Assembly (NCBI RefSeq): GCF_031624395.1
Contig: NZ_JAMQON010000001.1
Location: 248,001-312,000, forward strand
From: Halomicroarcula saliterrae
Lineage (GTDB): Archaea; Halobacteriota; Halobacteria; Halobacteriales; Haloarculaceae
Length of the DNA: 64,000 nt
Reading direction: 5' to 3'
Below the pieces are notes generated by a model, which saw only the letters and a list, made by a program, of their open reading frames with translations, was not told where the DNA came from and searched no databases. Shown piece by piece: positions 55,516-63,689 of the stretch. Made by a program: the position numbers and the translations under genes. The stretch's first letter is position 1; each line of letters opens with the position of its first letter.

Positions 55516-55956
55516 ATGCCCCGTACCGTCATCCTCGGCGTGATCGGCTCCGACGCACACGTCGTCGGTATCACGATTCTCGAGCAGGCGCTGTCGGCCG
55601 CTGGCTTCGACGTCGTCAACCTCGGCGTCCAGACCTCACAGGCCGACTTCGTCACCGCCGCCAAAGCCAACGACGCCGAGGCGGTACTGGTGTCTTCCCT
55701 GTACGGACACGCCCGGCAGGACTGCGAGGGGTTCCACGACCGGCTCGCGGAAGCCGGCGTCGACGTGCCCACGTACGTCGGCGGGAACCTCGCCGTGGGA
55801 CAGGACGACTTCGAGGCCACGCGCGAGCGGTTCCGCGAGATGGGTTTCGACCGGGTCTTCGACGCCGAGACCGACCCGGAGGAGGCCATCGCCGCCCTGC
55901 GCCGTGACCTCAGGATAACCACGACAGAGGGCGAGCAGGTCAGGGTCGACAGCTGA
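55516..55956 (+). CDS. mamA: glutamate mutase (methylaspartate mutase) sigma subunit
   Basis: This 146-residue protein has the B12-binding DxHxxG motif at SDAHVVG, where His provides the axial cobalt ligand, and a Rossmann-like fold with VLVSSLYGHARQDCEG and YVGGNLAVG. It is the small subunit of coenzyme B12-dependent glutamate mutase, which rearranges glutamate to 3-methylaspartate. It is first in an operon with the epsilon subunit three bases downstream. It starts as a leaderless message. Confidence 0.93.
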   Translation: MPRTVILGVIGSDAHVVGITILEQALSAAGFDVVNLGVQTSQADFVTAAKANDAEAVLVSSLYGHARQDCEGFHDRLAEAGVDVPTYVGGNLAVGQDDFEATRERFREMGFDRVFDAETDPEEAIAALRRDLRITTTEGEQVRVDS

Positions 55957-55958
55957 CC

Positions 55959-57410
55959 ATGCCCACAGACACGAAACTGCCCGCCGACGAGCTACAGCGC
56001 ATCGCACACGACCTGCGCGACGACTGGCACACCGGACGAACGGTGGACTTCGAGGAGGCCGTCGCCTTCCACGAGTCGCTGCCGGCCGAAAAGCGGTTCG
56101 CCCGCGTGCTCGAATCCGCCGACCGGCCGCTGCTCCAGCCCCGCGCCGGCGTCCCCTGTCTGGAAGACCAGATAGACCTCCTGCGCTATCTGCACGATGA
56201 GGGCGGCGCCGACCTCCTTCCCACGACCATCGATTCGTACACGCGGGACAACCAGTACGAGAAGGCGGAGGAGGGGTTGTCGGCGTCCAGAAACGGGGAC
56301 GACGAGCTCAACGGCTTCCCGGCCGTGAATCACGGCGTCGAGGACTGCCGGCGGCTCGTCCGGGCGCTCGACGCCCCGATCGAGGTGCGCCACGGCACCC
56401 CCGACGCGCGCCTGCTGGCGATGGTCACGCTCGCCGGCGGCTTCCAGTCCTTCGAGGGCGGCCCCATCTCGTACAACATCCCCTACACCAAACGCCACGA
56501 CTTAGCGACGACCATCGAGCACTGGCAGTTCGTCGACCGGCTCTGTGGTGCCTACACCGAGCGCGGGGTCACCATCAACCGCGAGCCCTTCGGCCCGCTG
56601 ACCGGGACGCTCGTCCCGCCCTGCATCGCCATCGCAGTGATGCTCGTCGAGGGAAAGCTCGCGGCCACACAGGGCGTGCGCTCGGTGACACTGGGCTACG
56701 GGCAAGTGGGGAATCTCGTTCAGGACGTGGCCGCCCTGCGCGCGCTGCGGACGCTGGGCGAGCGGTACCTCCCCGACAGTGTCACTGTGACCACCGTCTT
56801 CCACGAATGGATGGGCGGCTTCCCGCCCGACGAGGCCCGCGCCAACGGCGTCATCAGTCTGGGCGGCGCGACCGCGGCGGTCGCGAAGCCGGACAAGGTC
56901 ATCACCAAGTCCGCACAGGAGTTCCGCGGCGTCCCCACCAAGGAGGCCAACGCCGCCGGCCTGCGCACCACGAGACAGCTTATCGATATGATGATAGAGC
57001 AAGACATCGACCTCGGCGGCATCGACGACGAACAGCGCCTCATCGAGCGGGCCACGACGGCCCTCGTCGACGCCATCGAACGGGCGGGCGACGGTGACGT
57101 CGCCCGGGGCGTCGTCGCGGCCTTCGACAGCGGCGAGATGGACGTGCCCTTCGCTCCCTCTGACGCGGCGGCGGGGGCGGTTTTGCCGGCCCGCGACGAC
57201 GACGGCCGGGTGCGTATCTTCAACTTCGCCGACCTCGCCCTGCCCGACGACGTCAGGGAGACACACGAGGCGAAACTCGGCGAGCGCGCCCGGACCGAGG
57301 GCCGGGACCAGTCGTTCCGGATGGTCGCCGACGACGTGGACGCCATCAGCGACGGGAAGTTGATTGGGCGGCCCGCCGGCCACCGGGGAGGTGCCAGCGA
57401 TGCGGATTGA
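55959..57410 (+). CDS. mamB: glutamate mutase (methylaspartate mutase) epsilon subunit
   Basis: This 483-residue protein is the catalytic TIM-barrel subunit of glutamate mutase. RAGVPCLEDQIDLLRYLHDEGGADLLPTTIDSYTRDNQYEKAEEGL is the active-site and cofactor-contact region, and VNHGVEDCRRLVRALDAPIEVRHGTPDARLL follows as in the clostridial enzyme. It starts two bases after mamA and overlaps the next gene by 11 bases, so all three are co-translated. With B12 it turns glutamate into methylaspartate. Confidence 0.93.
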   Translation: MPTDTKLPADELQRIAHDLRDDWHTGRTVDFEEAVAFHESLPAEKRFARVLESADRPLLQPRAGVPCLEDQIDLLRYLHDEGGADLLPTTIDSYTRDNQYEKAEEGLSASRNGDDELNGFPAVNHGVEDCRRLVRALDAPIEVRHGTPDARLLAMVTLAGGFQSFEGGPISYNIPYTKRHDLATTIEHWQFVDRLCGAYTERGVTINREPFGPLTGTLVPPCIAIAVMLVEGKLAATQGVRSVTLGYGQVGNLVQDVAALRALRTLGERYLPDSVTVTTVFHEWMGGFPPDEARANGVISLGGATAAVAKPDKVITKSAQEFRGVPTKEANAAGLRTTRQLIDMMIEQDIDLGGIDDEQRLIERATTALVDAIERAGDGDVARGVVAAFDSGEMDVPFAPSDAAAGAVLPARDDDGRVRIFNFADLALPDDVRETHEAKLGERARTEGRDQSFRMVADDVDAISDGKLIGRPAGHRGGASDAD

Positions 57411-58722
57411 GGCCGTCCGGGCGATTCCCGGCCTGTCGGGCTTTTTCTTCGACGACCAGCGGGCCATCAAAGCCGGCGCTACCCAGCGGGGCTTCGCGTA
57501 CGACGGCTCGCCACAGACGGCGGGGTTCGAGCGGGTCCGCGAGGCCGGCGAGTCCCTCATCGTCGAGCTGGAACTCGCCGACGGCTCCGTGGTCACGGGC
57601 GACTGCGCCGCGGTGCAGTACTCCGGTGCCGGCGGCCGGGACCCGCTCTTTCGCGCCGGCGAGTACCGCCCCGTCGTGGAAGGGAGCGTCGCCGACGCGC
57701 TCCGAGGCCGCGATGCGACGCTGTTTCGCGAGAACGCGGAAACGGTCGAAGCGCTCGACCCCGCCACTGCCGACAGCGACCGTCTTCACACCGCCGTCCG
57801 CTACGGCGTCTCCCAGGCGCTGTTGAACGCCGCCGCCCGAGCGCGGGGCCGGACACCCACCGACGTGCTCGCGGCGGCCTACGACACCGACCCCGCGACC
57901 GCGCCCGTCCCCGTCTTCGGCCAGTCGGGCGACGAACGCCGGACCAACGCGGAGAAGATGCTCATCAAGGAGGTCCCGGTGCTTCCACACGGCCTGTTCA
58001 ACAGCGTCGAGAAAGTGGGCGACGACGGCGCGGTGCTGTGTGAGTACCTCGCGTGGCTGGCCGACAGGGCCGACGCGCTGGGCCCCGAGGGGTACGCGCC
58101 GCGGTTCCACGTCGACGTCTACGGCATCCTCGGGGAGGTGTTCGGGCCGCCGTACGACCGCACCGAGGTGACGGCGTACTTCGACTCGCTGCGGGAAGCC
58201 GCCGCGCCCTATCCGCTACAGGTCGAGGGCCCGATGGACGCCGGGAGCCGCGAGACGCAGATCGCACAGATGGCCGAGCTCCGCGACGGGCTGCAGTCCG
58301 CGGGCGTGGCCGTCGACATCGTCGCCGACGAGTGGTGCAACACCTTCGAGGACGTGCGGGCGTTCGTGGACAGGGGCGCGGCCGACGTGGTGCAGATAAA
58401 GACGCCGGACCTCGGCGGCGTCCAGCGCTCGGCCGAGGCGGTGCTGTACTGCGACGGCACCGACACGCGCGCCTATCTCGGCGGCACCTGCAACGAGACG
58501 GTCACCTCCGCGCGGGCCTGTGCCCACGTCGCGCTGGCGACCGACGCCGCGCAGGTGTTAGCCAAGCCCGGCATGGGGTTCGACGAGGGGTTCATGGTCG
58601 TCACGAACGAGATGCGGCGGGCGACCCGGGCGACCGACGCGACCGGAGGGAGCGAGGTCGCACAAGGGCCGAGCGGCGATAGCCGCGAGGCGCGGTCGAC
58701 CGGAAGTGGTGACGATGATTAG
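57400..58722 (+). CDS. mal: methylaspartate ammonia-lyase
   Basis: This 440-residue enolase-superfamily enzyme removes ammonia from 3-methylaspartate to give mesaconate. The active-site lysine lies in VVQIKTPDLGGVQ, preceded by the metal-ligand strand segments FHVDVYG, VEGPMD and IVADEWCNT. It is about 25 residues longer than bacterial enzymes because of a low-complexity tail (TRATDATGGSEVAQGPSGDSREAR...) that runs into a GC-rich repeated sequence. The start at ATG 57400 has a GGGGAGGTG motif ahead and overlaps mamB by 11 bases. Confidence 0.93.
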   Translation: MRIEAVRAIPGLSGFFFDDQRAIKAGATQRGFAYDGSPQTAGFERVREAGESLIVELELADGSVVTGDCAAVQYSGAGGRDPLFRAGEYRPVVEGSVADALRGRDATLFRENAETVEALDPATADSDRLHTAVRYGVSQALLNAAARARGRTPTDVLAAAYDTDPATAPVPVFGQSGDERRTNAEKMLIKEVPVLPHGLFNSVEKVGDDGAVLCEYLAWLADRADALGPEGYAPRFHVDVYGILGEVFGPPYDRTEVTAYFDSLREAAAPYPLQVEGPMDAGSRETQIAQMAELRDGLQSAGVAVDIVADEWCNTFEDVRAFVDRGAADVVQIKTPDLGGVQRSAEAVLYCDGTDTRAYLGGTCNETVTSARACAHVALATDAAQVLAKPGMGFDEGFMVVTNEMRRATRATDATGGSEVAQGPSGDSREARSTGSGDDD

Positions 58723-58749
58723 TCGCCCGACCGGAGGGAGCGAGGTCGC
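58640..58749 (+). repeat. 22-bp direct repeat at the end of mal and before mch
   Basis: CGACCGGAGGGAGCGAGGTCGC occurs at 58640-58661, inside the 3' end of mal, and again at 58728-58749, just past its stop. The unit is itself an imperfect palindrome (CGACC...GGTCG). The copies are 88 bases apart, so the mal tail could be a recent slippage or duplication. Similar GCGAGC-rich sequence occurs in the 10407-10551 and 13526-13734 gaps. Confidence 0.75.
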
Positions 58750-58772
58750 TCACTCGACGGGCGGTGGTGCCG

Positions 58773-59861
58773 GTGACTGACTGGACCGCCCCCGATGCCG
58801 TCGACTGCGCCGACCAGCAGACCTTCGAGGCGCTGCTCGACCGCGCCGAGACCCGCGAGAAGGGCCACTACTTCGAGTTCTTCGGCGAGGGCGACGAACT
58901 CCGCCACGACCCGGGCCTCCGGCTCTCCGTCCACGGCAACGAGCGGTGGATGGGCCAGACGCTGAACCACGACCCGGCCTACTGGCGGCCCGACACCGCC
59001 CGTGAGCGGGGGTTCGCGGAGCCGCCGACCCACCCGGACTACCTGCTCGCCTGCGTGATGGGCATCACAGTCGAGGACCTCTCGGAGAAGGGCGGCTACT
59101 TCCTCGGCCGGACGAACGTCGAGTTCCACCGGACGGCCTACCCCGGCACTGAACTGGACGTGACCTCCACGGTGCTCGACACCCGCTCCTCGTCCTCGCG
59201 GCCGAGCTACGGAATCGTCACGTGGGAGTCCGTCGGCCGGGACCGCCAGACCGGTGAGCGACTCGTCTCCTACGAGCGGACGAACATGATACCGCGGCGG
59301 GAGCCCGCAGCCACGGATGGCAGCGGTACAGTGGCGAACGGGGACCCGGCCGACGAGGACGGCCCCGACCTCCCGCCCCGTCTGCTCGCACCCGACGGGG
59401 AGTACTTCGAGCAGTTCCGCGACGCGCTCGAACGCGCCCGCGACTCCGACGCCGCGGTCGCCTACCGCCACGAGCGCGGCCGGACGATGGACGACGCGCT
59501 GGTCTCCGGGCTGCCCCTGTCGACGCTCAACACCGCCCGCCAGCACCACAACCGCGACGCCATGGCCGACTCGCCCTCGGGCGACATCGTCGCCTACGGC
59601 GACGTGACCCGCTCCATCGCGCTTGCTCACGCCCGTTCCGACGAGGCGACCTACCGCGAGCGCCGCTTCGAAGACGAGCGGTTCCACGACTTCGTCACGC
59701 TCGGTGACACAGTCTCCGGCTTCACCCGCGTGCTCGACTGCGACGGCGACGCCGGTCCCGACCACGCGGGCGAGGTCACGTTCGAACACGTCGCGTTCAA
59801 TCAGAACAACACCCCGGTCTACAGCGGCCGGCGAACCGCACTCGTCCGACGACACCAATGA
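58773..59861 (+). CDS. mch: mesaconyl-CoA hydratase (beta-methylmalyl-CoA dehydratase), MaoC-like
   Basis: This 362-residue double hot-dog-fold enzyme has a MaoC-type region beginning GHYFEFFGEGDELRHDPGLRLS with LNHDPAYWRPDTA, and a second one with FHDFVTLGDTVSGFTRVL. It hydrates mesaconyl-CoA to beta-methylmalyl-CoA. Candidate starts are GTG at 58764, 58767 and 58773. I use 58773, which leaves GGTGGTG upstream as a possible ribosome site. It lies 50 bases after mal and its stop overlaps the lyase start by four bases. Confidence 0.88.
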   Translation: MTDWTAPDAVDCADQQTFEALLDRAETREKGHYFEFFGEGDELRHDPGLRLSVHGNERWMGQTLNHDPAYWRPDTARERGFAEPPTHPDYLLACVMGITVEDLSEKGGYFLGRTNVEFHRTAYPGTELDVTSTVLDTRSSSSRPSYGIVTWESVGRDRQTGERLVSYERTNMIPRREPAATDGSGTVANGDPADEDGPDLPPRLLAPDGEYFEQFRDALERARDSDAAVAYRHERGRTMDDALVSGLPLSTLNTARQHHNRDAMADSPSGDIVAYGDVTRSIALAHARSDEATYRERRFEDERFHDFVTLGDTVSGFTRVLDCDGDAGPDHAGEVTFEHVAFNQNNTPVYSGRRTALVRRHQ

Positions 59862-60892
59862 CACGACTCTCCCGAACCTTCCAGACAGCGCCCGCCGCCG
59901 TGCCGCGAGACAACAGCGCGAAGTTCCTCGACTCCGGGCTCACGAGCGAGGGGTTCCAGACCCCCGACTGGCTCGTGCCCGACATCGAGGACGGGACCGC
60001 TCCGTCGATGAAGGCCGAGGCGGTCGACAACGTCGTCGACCGCCTCCCGGACCACGCGCCGGAGTTCGCGGGCGAGATACGCCCCCGCGTCGAGTGGGCC
60101 TACGACGACGCCGCGTTCCGCGAGCGCGGGACCGAACAGGTCCGTCGGCTCGCCGGCGACGTAGGCGAGCATCTCGACGGCATCGTCTTCCCGAAAGTGG
60201 GTCGCATCGACGACGTGCGAGCGGCCGCCGGCGTGCTGGCCGACGCCGAACGCGAGGCCGGACTGGCGGACGGGGCGCTCGATATGGCCGTCATCCTCGA
60301 AACCGCGCCCGCCCGGTCGGACCTGCGCGAGATATGCCGGTTCGCCTCGGAGTCGCGGCTCGCGGGACTCGTCTTCGGTCCGGTCGACTACACGGCGGAA
60401 CTCGGCGGGCGGGCGCTCCACGGCGAGCGCCCGCGCTGGGACGGGCTGCTCGAAGCGCTCTCGAACGAGACCAGCGCCGCTGGCGTCGTCGCCTTCGGCG
60501 GCCCGTTCGACCAGCTGTTCCACGAACGGGCCGGCGTCAGCTACTACAACGCCGAGGGGTACGCCGACCAGGTCGAACACGAGGCGACCATCGGCATCGA
60601 CGGCTCGTGGTCCCTGCATCCCAAACAGACCGCTCAGGCCAACCGCATCCACACGCCGGGTAGCGAGGAGCTTGACCGCGACCTCACGAAAATCGAGGCG
60701 TTCAACGACGCCAAACGCGAGGGGACCGGTGCCGTCGTCGTCTCGGGGCAGATGGTCGACGAGGCCACCTACAAGAACTTCGCCAACACCGTCCTGACGG
60801 TGCGGGCGATAGACGACGCCCACCCGGAACAGACGGCCGAGTTGTACGACGACGACCTGCTGGAGCGGGCGCTGTCGGTCGAACTCGCGTAG
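59858..60892 (+). CDS. CitE-like HpcH/HpaI-family CoA-ester lyase (beta-methylmalyl-CoA lyase)
   Basis: This 344-residue TIM-barrel enzyme has the CitE/malyl-CoA lyase pattern: WLVPDIEDGTAPSMKAEA, IVFPKVGRIDDVRAA, ILETAPARSDLREI, LVFGPVDYTAELGG, and GSWSLHPKQTAQAN. It uses a divalent metal to cleave beta-methylmalyl-CoA to glyoxylate and propionyl-CoA, which completes the C5-to-C2+C3 step of the methylaspartate cycle. It may also act on malyl-CoA. It is the last gene of the operon and overlaps mch by four bases. Malate synthase and propionyl-CoA carboxylase are not in this window. Confidence 0.87.
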   Translation: MTRLSRTFQTAPAAVPRDNSAKFLDSGLTSEGFQTPDWLVPDIEDGTAPSMKAEAVDNVVDRLPDHAPEFAGEIRPRVEWAYDDAAFRERGTEQVRRLAGDVGEHLDGIVFPKVGRIDDVRAAAGVLADAEREAGLADGALDMAVILETAPARSDLREICRFASESRLAGLVFGPVDYTAELGGRALHGERPRWDGLLEALSNETSAAGVVAFGGPFDQLFHERAGVSYYNAEGYADQVEHEATIGIDGSWSLHPKQTAQANRIHTPGSEELDRDLTKIEAFNDAKREGTGAVVVSGQMVDEATYKNFANTVLTVRAIDDAHPEQTAELYDDDLLERALSVELA

Positions 60893-60957
60893 GCGCGGCG
60901 GATATTTCGAGGGCCGACCGAGTACGTAAGTGCCCGGAGTGTCAACAGTCCAACGGT

Positions 60958-61407
60958 ATGGAAGAGATAGAACTCGGTCAGGCGACAATCGTCTACGAGG
61001 GTGCCGACGGCGAGACCATCGAGGAGACGCTCGACAACGAGGAGATCGTGTACGCTCGCGACCACTGGCACGTCCACACCGGCACGGACGAGGACGGCAA
61101 CGACCTGATGACACAGATTCCGAAAGAGCGTGTCCACCGGGTCGACCGGAACGTCGAGAAGTTCGAGGACCACGCCGGGACCGTCCGCCGGCGGGTCGAA
61201 TCGCTGGCCAGCGACCTCCGCGAGCGGATTCCGGTCGACGTCGGCAACGGCGGCCGCCGCGAGACGATGCGACCGGAGAGTGGGCAGGAGGAGGAAGCGC
61301 GGACGATTCCCGTCGACGAGGGCGGCGTCCACGAGCAAGGCGCCGCGGAGGCGCAGTCGGACACCGAATCCGAAGGCGGCACAGACGACGACTCCGACGA
61401 GCGATAG
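60958..61407 (+). CDS. acidic haloarchaeal protein of unknown function
   Basis: This 149-residue protein begins MEEIELGQATIVYEGADGETIEETLDNEEIVYARDHWHVHTG, a small beta-rich domain, followed by helix EKFEDHAGTVRRRVESLASDLRERI and a long acidic disordered tail (ESEGGTDDDSDER at the end). Nothing like a catalytic motif is seen. It lies 65 bases after the lyase gene on the same strand and could be part of the same transcript. Role unknown. Confidence 0.68.
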   Translation: MEEIELGQATIVYEGADGETIEETLDNEEIVYARDHWHVHTGTDEDGNDLMTQIPKERVHRVDRNVEKFEDHAGTVRRRVESLASDLRERIPVDVGNGGRRETMRPESGQEEEARTIPVDEGGVHEQGAAEAQSDTESEGGTDDDSDER

Positions 61408-61537
61408 CACGGGCCACTCCACCCCTGGCGCCGACACTGCTGGCCGTGCCGAACCGGCGTTTTTCCCGCCCGGGTGACGACTAGCCGTGCGGACGCAGTC
61501 GGCCGCGAGGACTGCGCCGATAGTTTCGACCGTGTGG

Positions 61538-62095
61538 TCAAGTGAGCGGGTCGAAAAACTCCACCTTCGTCGAGTCAGCCGAGATACCGACATCCGCGCC
61601 GCTCGTGGGGAGGACCCGGACCAGCCCGCGCAGTTCGGAGGTCACCACTCGGTCTCCGGCTAGCGACTCTTCGTCGTCGTCCAGCACGCCCTCCTCCAGC
61701 GTACCACTGGTTTCGATTCGATAGCCGTTTTCAGTCTCTCTCTCGACCCGACCCAGTGACCTCGTGAAGGTAATCGTCTCCCGTCCGACGTCCGAATCTC
61801 GTGTCGTCACGCCGATTATTCCGAGGTTGTCGTCGGCGGGCCCCTCGGCGTCCTGGTGCAGGATCTTTCTGAAATCCCAGAAACCCCAGTCGGTCCTGTA
61901 TAGCTCCTCCTCTACGTCGTAGTCGTCCAGTGGCCCATCCACTTCGACCAGTCCACCGACGACCTCGTAACTGACCGTCTCCGTCTGCCCAACCGTGGTG
62001 AAGTCCACGTCGAACTCCAGTTCGGCTTCCAGCATCTTGCCCTCCGTCGTCTCTTTTACCGACGTGGATAGCGAGACGTTGCTAACTTTTACCAT
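61538..62095 (-). CDS. beta-rich protein of unknown function, lower GC than neighbours
   Basis: This 185-residue protein is built of alternating strands (LSTSVKETTEGKMLEAELEFDVDFTTVGQTETVSYEVVGG) with no membrane helix or known motif. Its codons are visibly less GC-biased than the adjacent genes, as expected for a recent acquisition. A strong AT-rich box (rc AAATAATAAATATCC at 62117-62133) lies about 30 bases before the ATG, giving a leaderless start. No partner is evident. Confidence 0.65.
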   Translation of the reverse strand: MVKVSNVSLSTSVKETTEGKMLEAELEFDVDFTTVGQTETVSYEVVGGLVEVDGPLDDYDVEEELYRTDWGFWDFRKILHQDAEGPADDNLGIIGVTTRDSDVGRETITFTRSLGRVERETENGYRIETSGTLEEGVLDDDEESLAGDRVVTSELRGLVRVLPTSGADVGISADSTKVEFFDPLT

Positions 62096-62271
62096 GGCAA
62101 ATCATTCCGCCCCCGGATATTTATTATTTTTCCGCTACACTTCAGGATTAAACGGCACCTGACGATTCATTGCACCCATCGTCCGCGGCCGGTGTCCGGC
62201 TGACCGATACACTGGCGCGCCGGACACGGCTGTCCGATAGCCGTGGCAGCTCTGACAGACCGACCCTCCGC

Positions 62272-63390
62272 TCACCCGAAGTACTCGACCAGCCGCTCGG
62301 CCGCGGTCTCGACCCGTGGCGTCGTCAGCGAGAATCGCAGGTCGTCGGCCCGCGCCTCGCCGAAGGCCGCGCCGGGCATCCCCGCGACCCCGGCCTCGTC
62401 GACGAGCCGCTCGGCGTTCTCGAAGCTGCCCGGGAAGTCGGGAAACCGGGCCAGCACGTAGAAGCCGCCGTCGGGCCGGGTGTACGTCGCACCGGCCTCG
62501 TCCAGTGCCTCACAGAAGCGCCCGATACGCTGCTGCAGTCGCTCCCGGGCGGCCTCGTAGTACGCTGTGTCAGTCCGTTCCATCGCCTGCTGTACGGCGT
62601 ACTGGGCCGGGCGCGAGCCGCTGACGTTCGTCAGCATGTGCCGCGTCGTCGCCCGCTCGACGAGGTCCCCGGTCGGCCCGTCCGTGGGCGGGAAGACGGC
62701 GTACCCAACGCGAAAGCCGGTGACGGCCATCGACTTCGAGAACGCGTTCGTGGCGACGACGTTGGGCGACTCGACGGCGAGGGCGGAGCTGAACCGCCCG
62801 GAGTAGTCGAACTGACTGTACACCTCGTCGGAGACGAGCAGGGCATCGTTTTCCTCCGCGACGGCGACGAACGCCGCCATCGCGTCTTCACCGTACACCG
62901 CGCCGGTGGGGTTGTTCGGCGAGTTGGCGACGACGACGGCCGTCTCCGAACTCGCCGCGGCCCGGACCGCAGCGGGGTCCAGCCGGCCGTCGGACTCGAC
63001 CGGGACGAAGGTGGTCTCCGCGCCGAGGAAGTTCGCCCGACCGGCGTAGTAGGGGTACACCGGGTCCGGCAGCAGTATCTCCCCGCCGTCGAACCGTTCG
63101 AGCCCGCCGGTCATCGCGAGGTGGTTGGCCTCGCCGGCCCCGTTCGTGACGACGACGCGGGCCTCGTCGACGCCGTGGCGCGCGGCGATGGCCGCCCGGA
63201 GCCCCCGGAGGCCGCGGCTGGGGGCGTACTGGAACTCGTCGGCGTCGGCCTCGGCGTACGCGCTCAGGCCGTCCCGGACCGCCTCGGGCGGGTCCCAGTC
63301 CGGGCTCCCCGACACCATCTCGACCACGTCCCGGTCGGCGCGGGCGGCGTACTGCATCACCCGGTAGAACTGCGGGGTCTCGTAGTCCAT
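62272..63390 (-). CDS. class I/II pyridoxal-phosphate aminotransferase
   Basis: This 372-residue fold-type I enzyme has the PLP-binding lysine in NAFSKSMAVTGFRVGY, the cofactor motif VVVANSPNNPTGAVY, the VVSDEVYSQFDYSG segment, and a substrate Arg near the C-terminus. It transfers amino groups between amino acids and oxo-acids; the substrate is undefined. The N-terminal ETPQFYRVMQYAARADRDVVEMVSGSPD is typical of aspartate/aromatic aminotransferases. The start at 63390 is supported by this. The long frame to 63858 reads through promoter and adjacent gene. Confidence 0.87.
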   Translation of the reverse strand: MDYETPQFYRVMQYAARADRDVVEMVSGSPDWDPPEAVRDGLSAYAEADADEFQYAPSRGLRGLRAAIAARHGVDEARVVVTNGAGEANHLAMTGGLERFDGGEILLPDPVYPYYAGRANFLGAETTFVPVESDGRLDPAAVRAAASSETAVVVANSPNNPTGAVYGEDAMAAFVAVAEENDALLVSDEVYSQFDYSGRFSSALAVESPNVVATNAFSKSMAVTGFRVGYAVFPPTDGPTGDLVERATTRHMLTNVSGSRPAQYAVQQAMERTDTAYYEAARERLQQRIGRFCEALDEAGATYTRPDGGFYVLARFPDFPGSFENAERLVDEAGVAGMPGAAFGEARADDLRFSLTTPRVETAAERLVEYFG

Positions 63391-63437
63391 ACGCCCTCTC
63401 GCAGCGCCGGTCCCCTCTGTCTTTCCGTCGACCGCGA

Positions 63438-63584
63438 CTACACCTGCCGGATGTACAGTACTACCATCCCGAGTACGAGCAGGAGTATCCCCCAGAAGAG
63501 GTCCGTGCCCGGAAGGAAACCGAGTATCAGCGTTACGATGCCCGATGTGAGAAGCGACCAGCCGACCGTCGTCTGGTAGGCCAT
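63438..63584 (-). CDS. 48-residue two-helix membrane microprotein
   Basis: This short frame starts MAYQTTVGWSLLTSGIVTLI and forms two hydrophobic segments of about 17 residues split by a PGTDLFWG turn. It ends IRQV with a positive residue at the C-terminus. Codon third positions are less GC-rich than in neighbours but the hydrophobic pattern is too regular to be chance. It sits in the gap between the aminotransferase and the MscS-type gene, on the same strand. Such small hairpins often sit as subunits or regulators of membrane complexes. Confidence 0.62.
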   Translation of the reverse strand: MAYQTTVGWSLLTSGIVTLILGFLPGTDLFWGILLLVLGMVVLYIRQV

Positions 63585-63689
63585 ACGACACGTTCGCGGG
63601 CGACACAGAAATGTCTGCGGCCGGCGTCCGGAGCGGCGAGCGACGATAGCAGTTCGGCCGTCGAAAAATACCGAAGTTCGGACCGGTTC

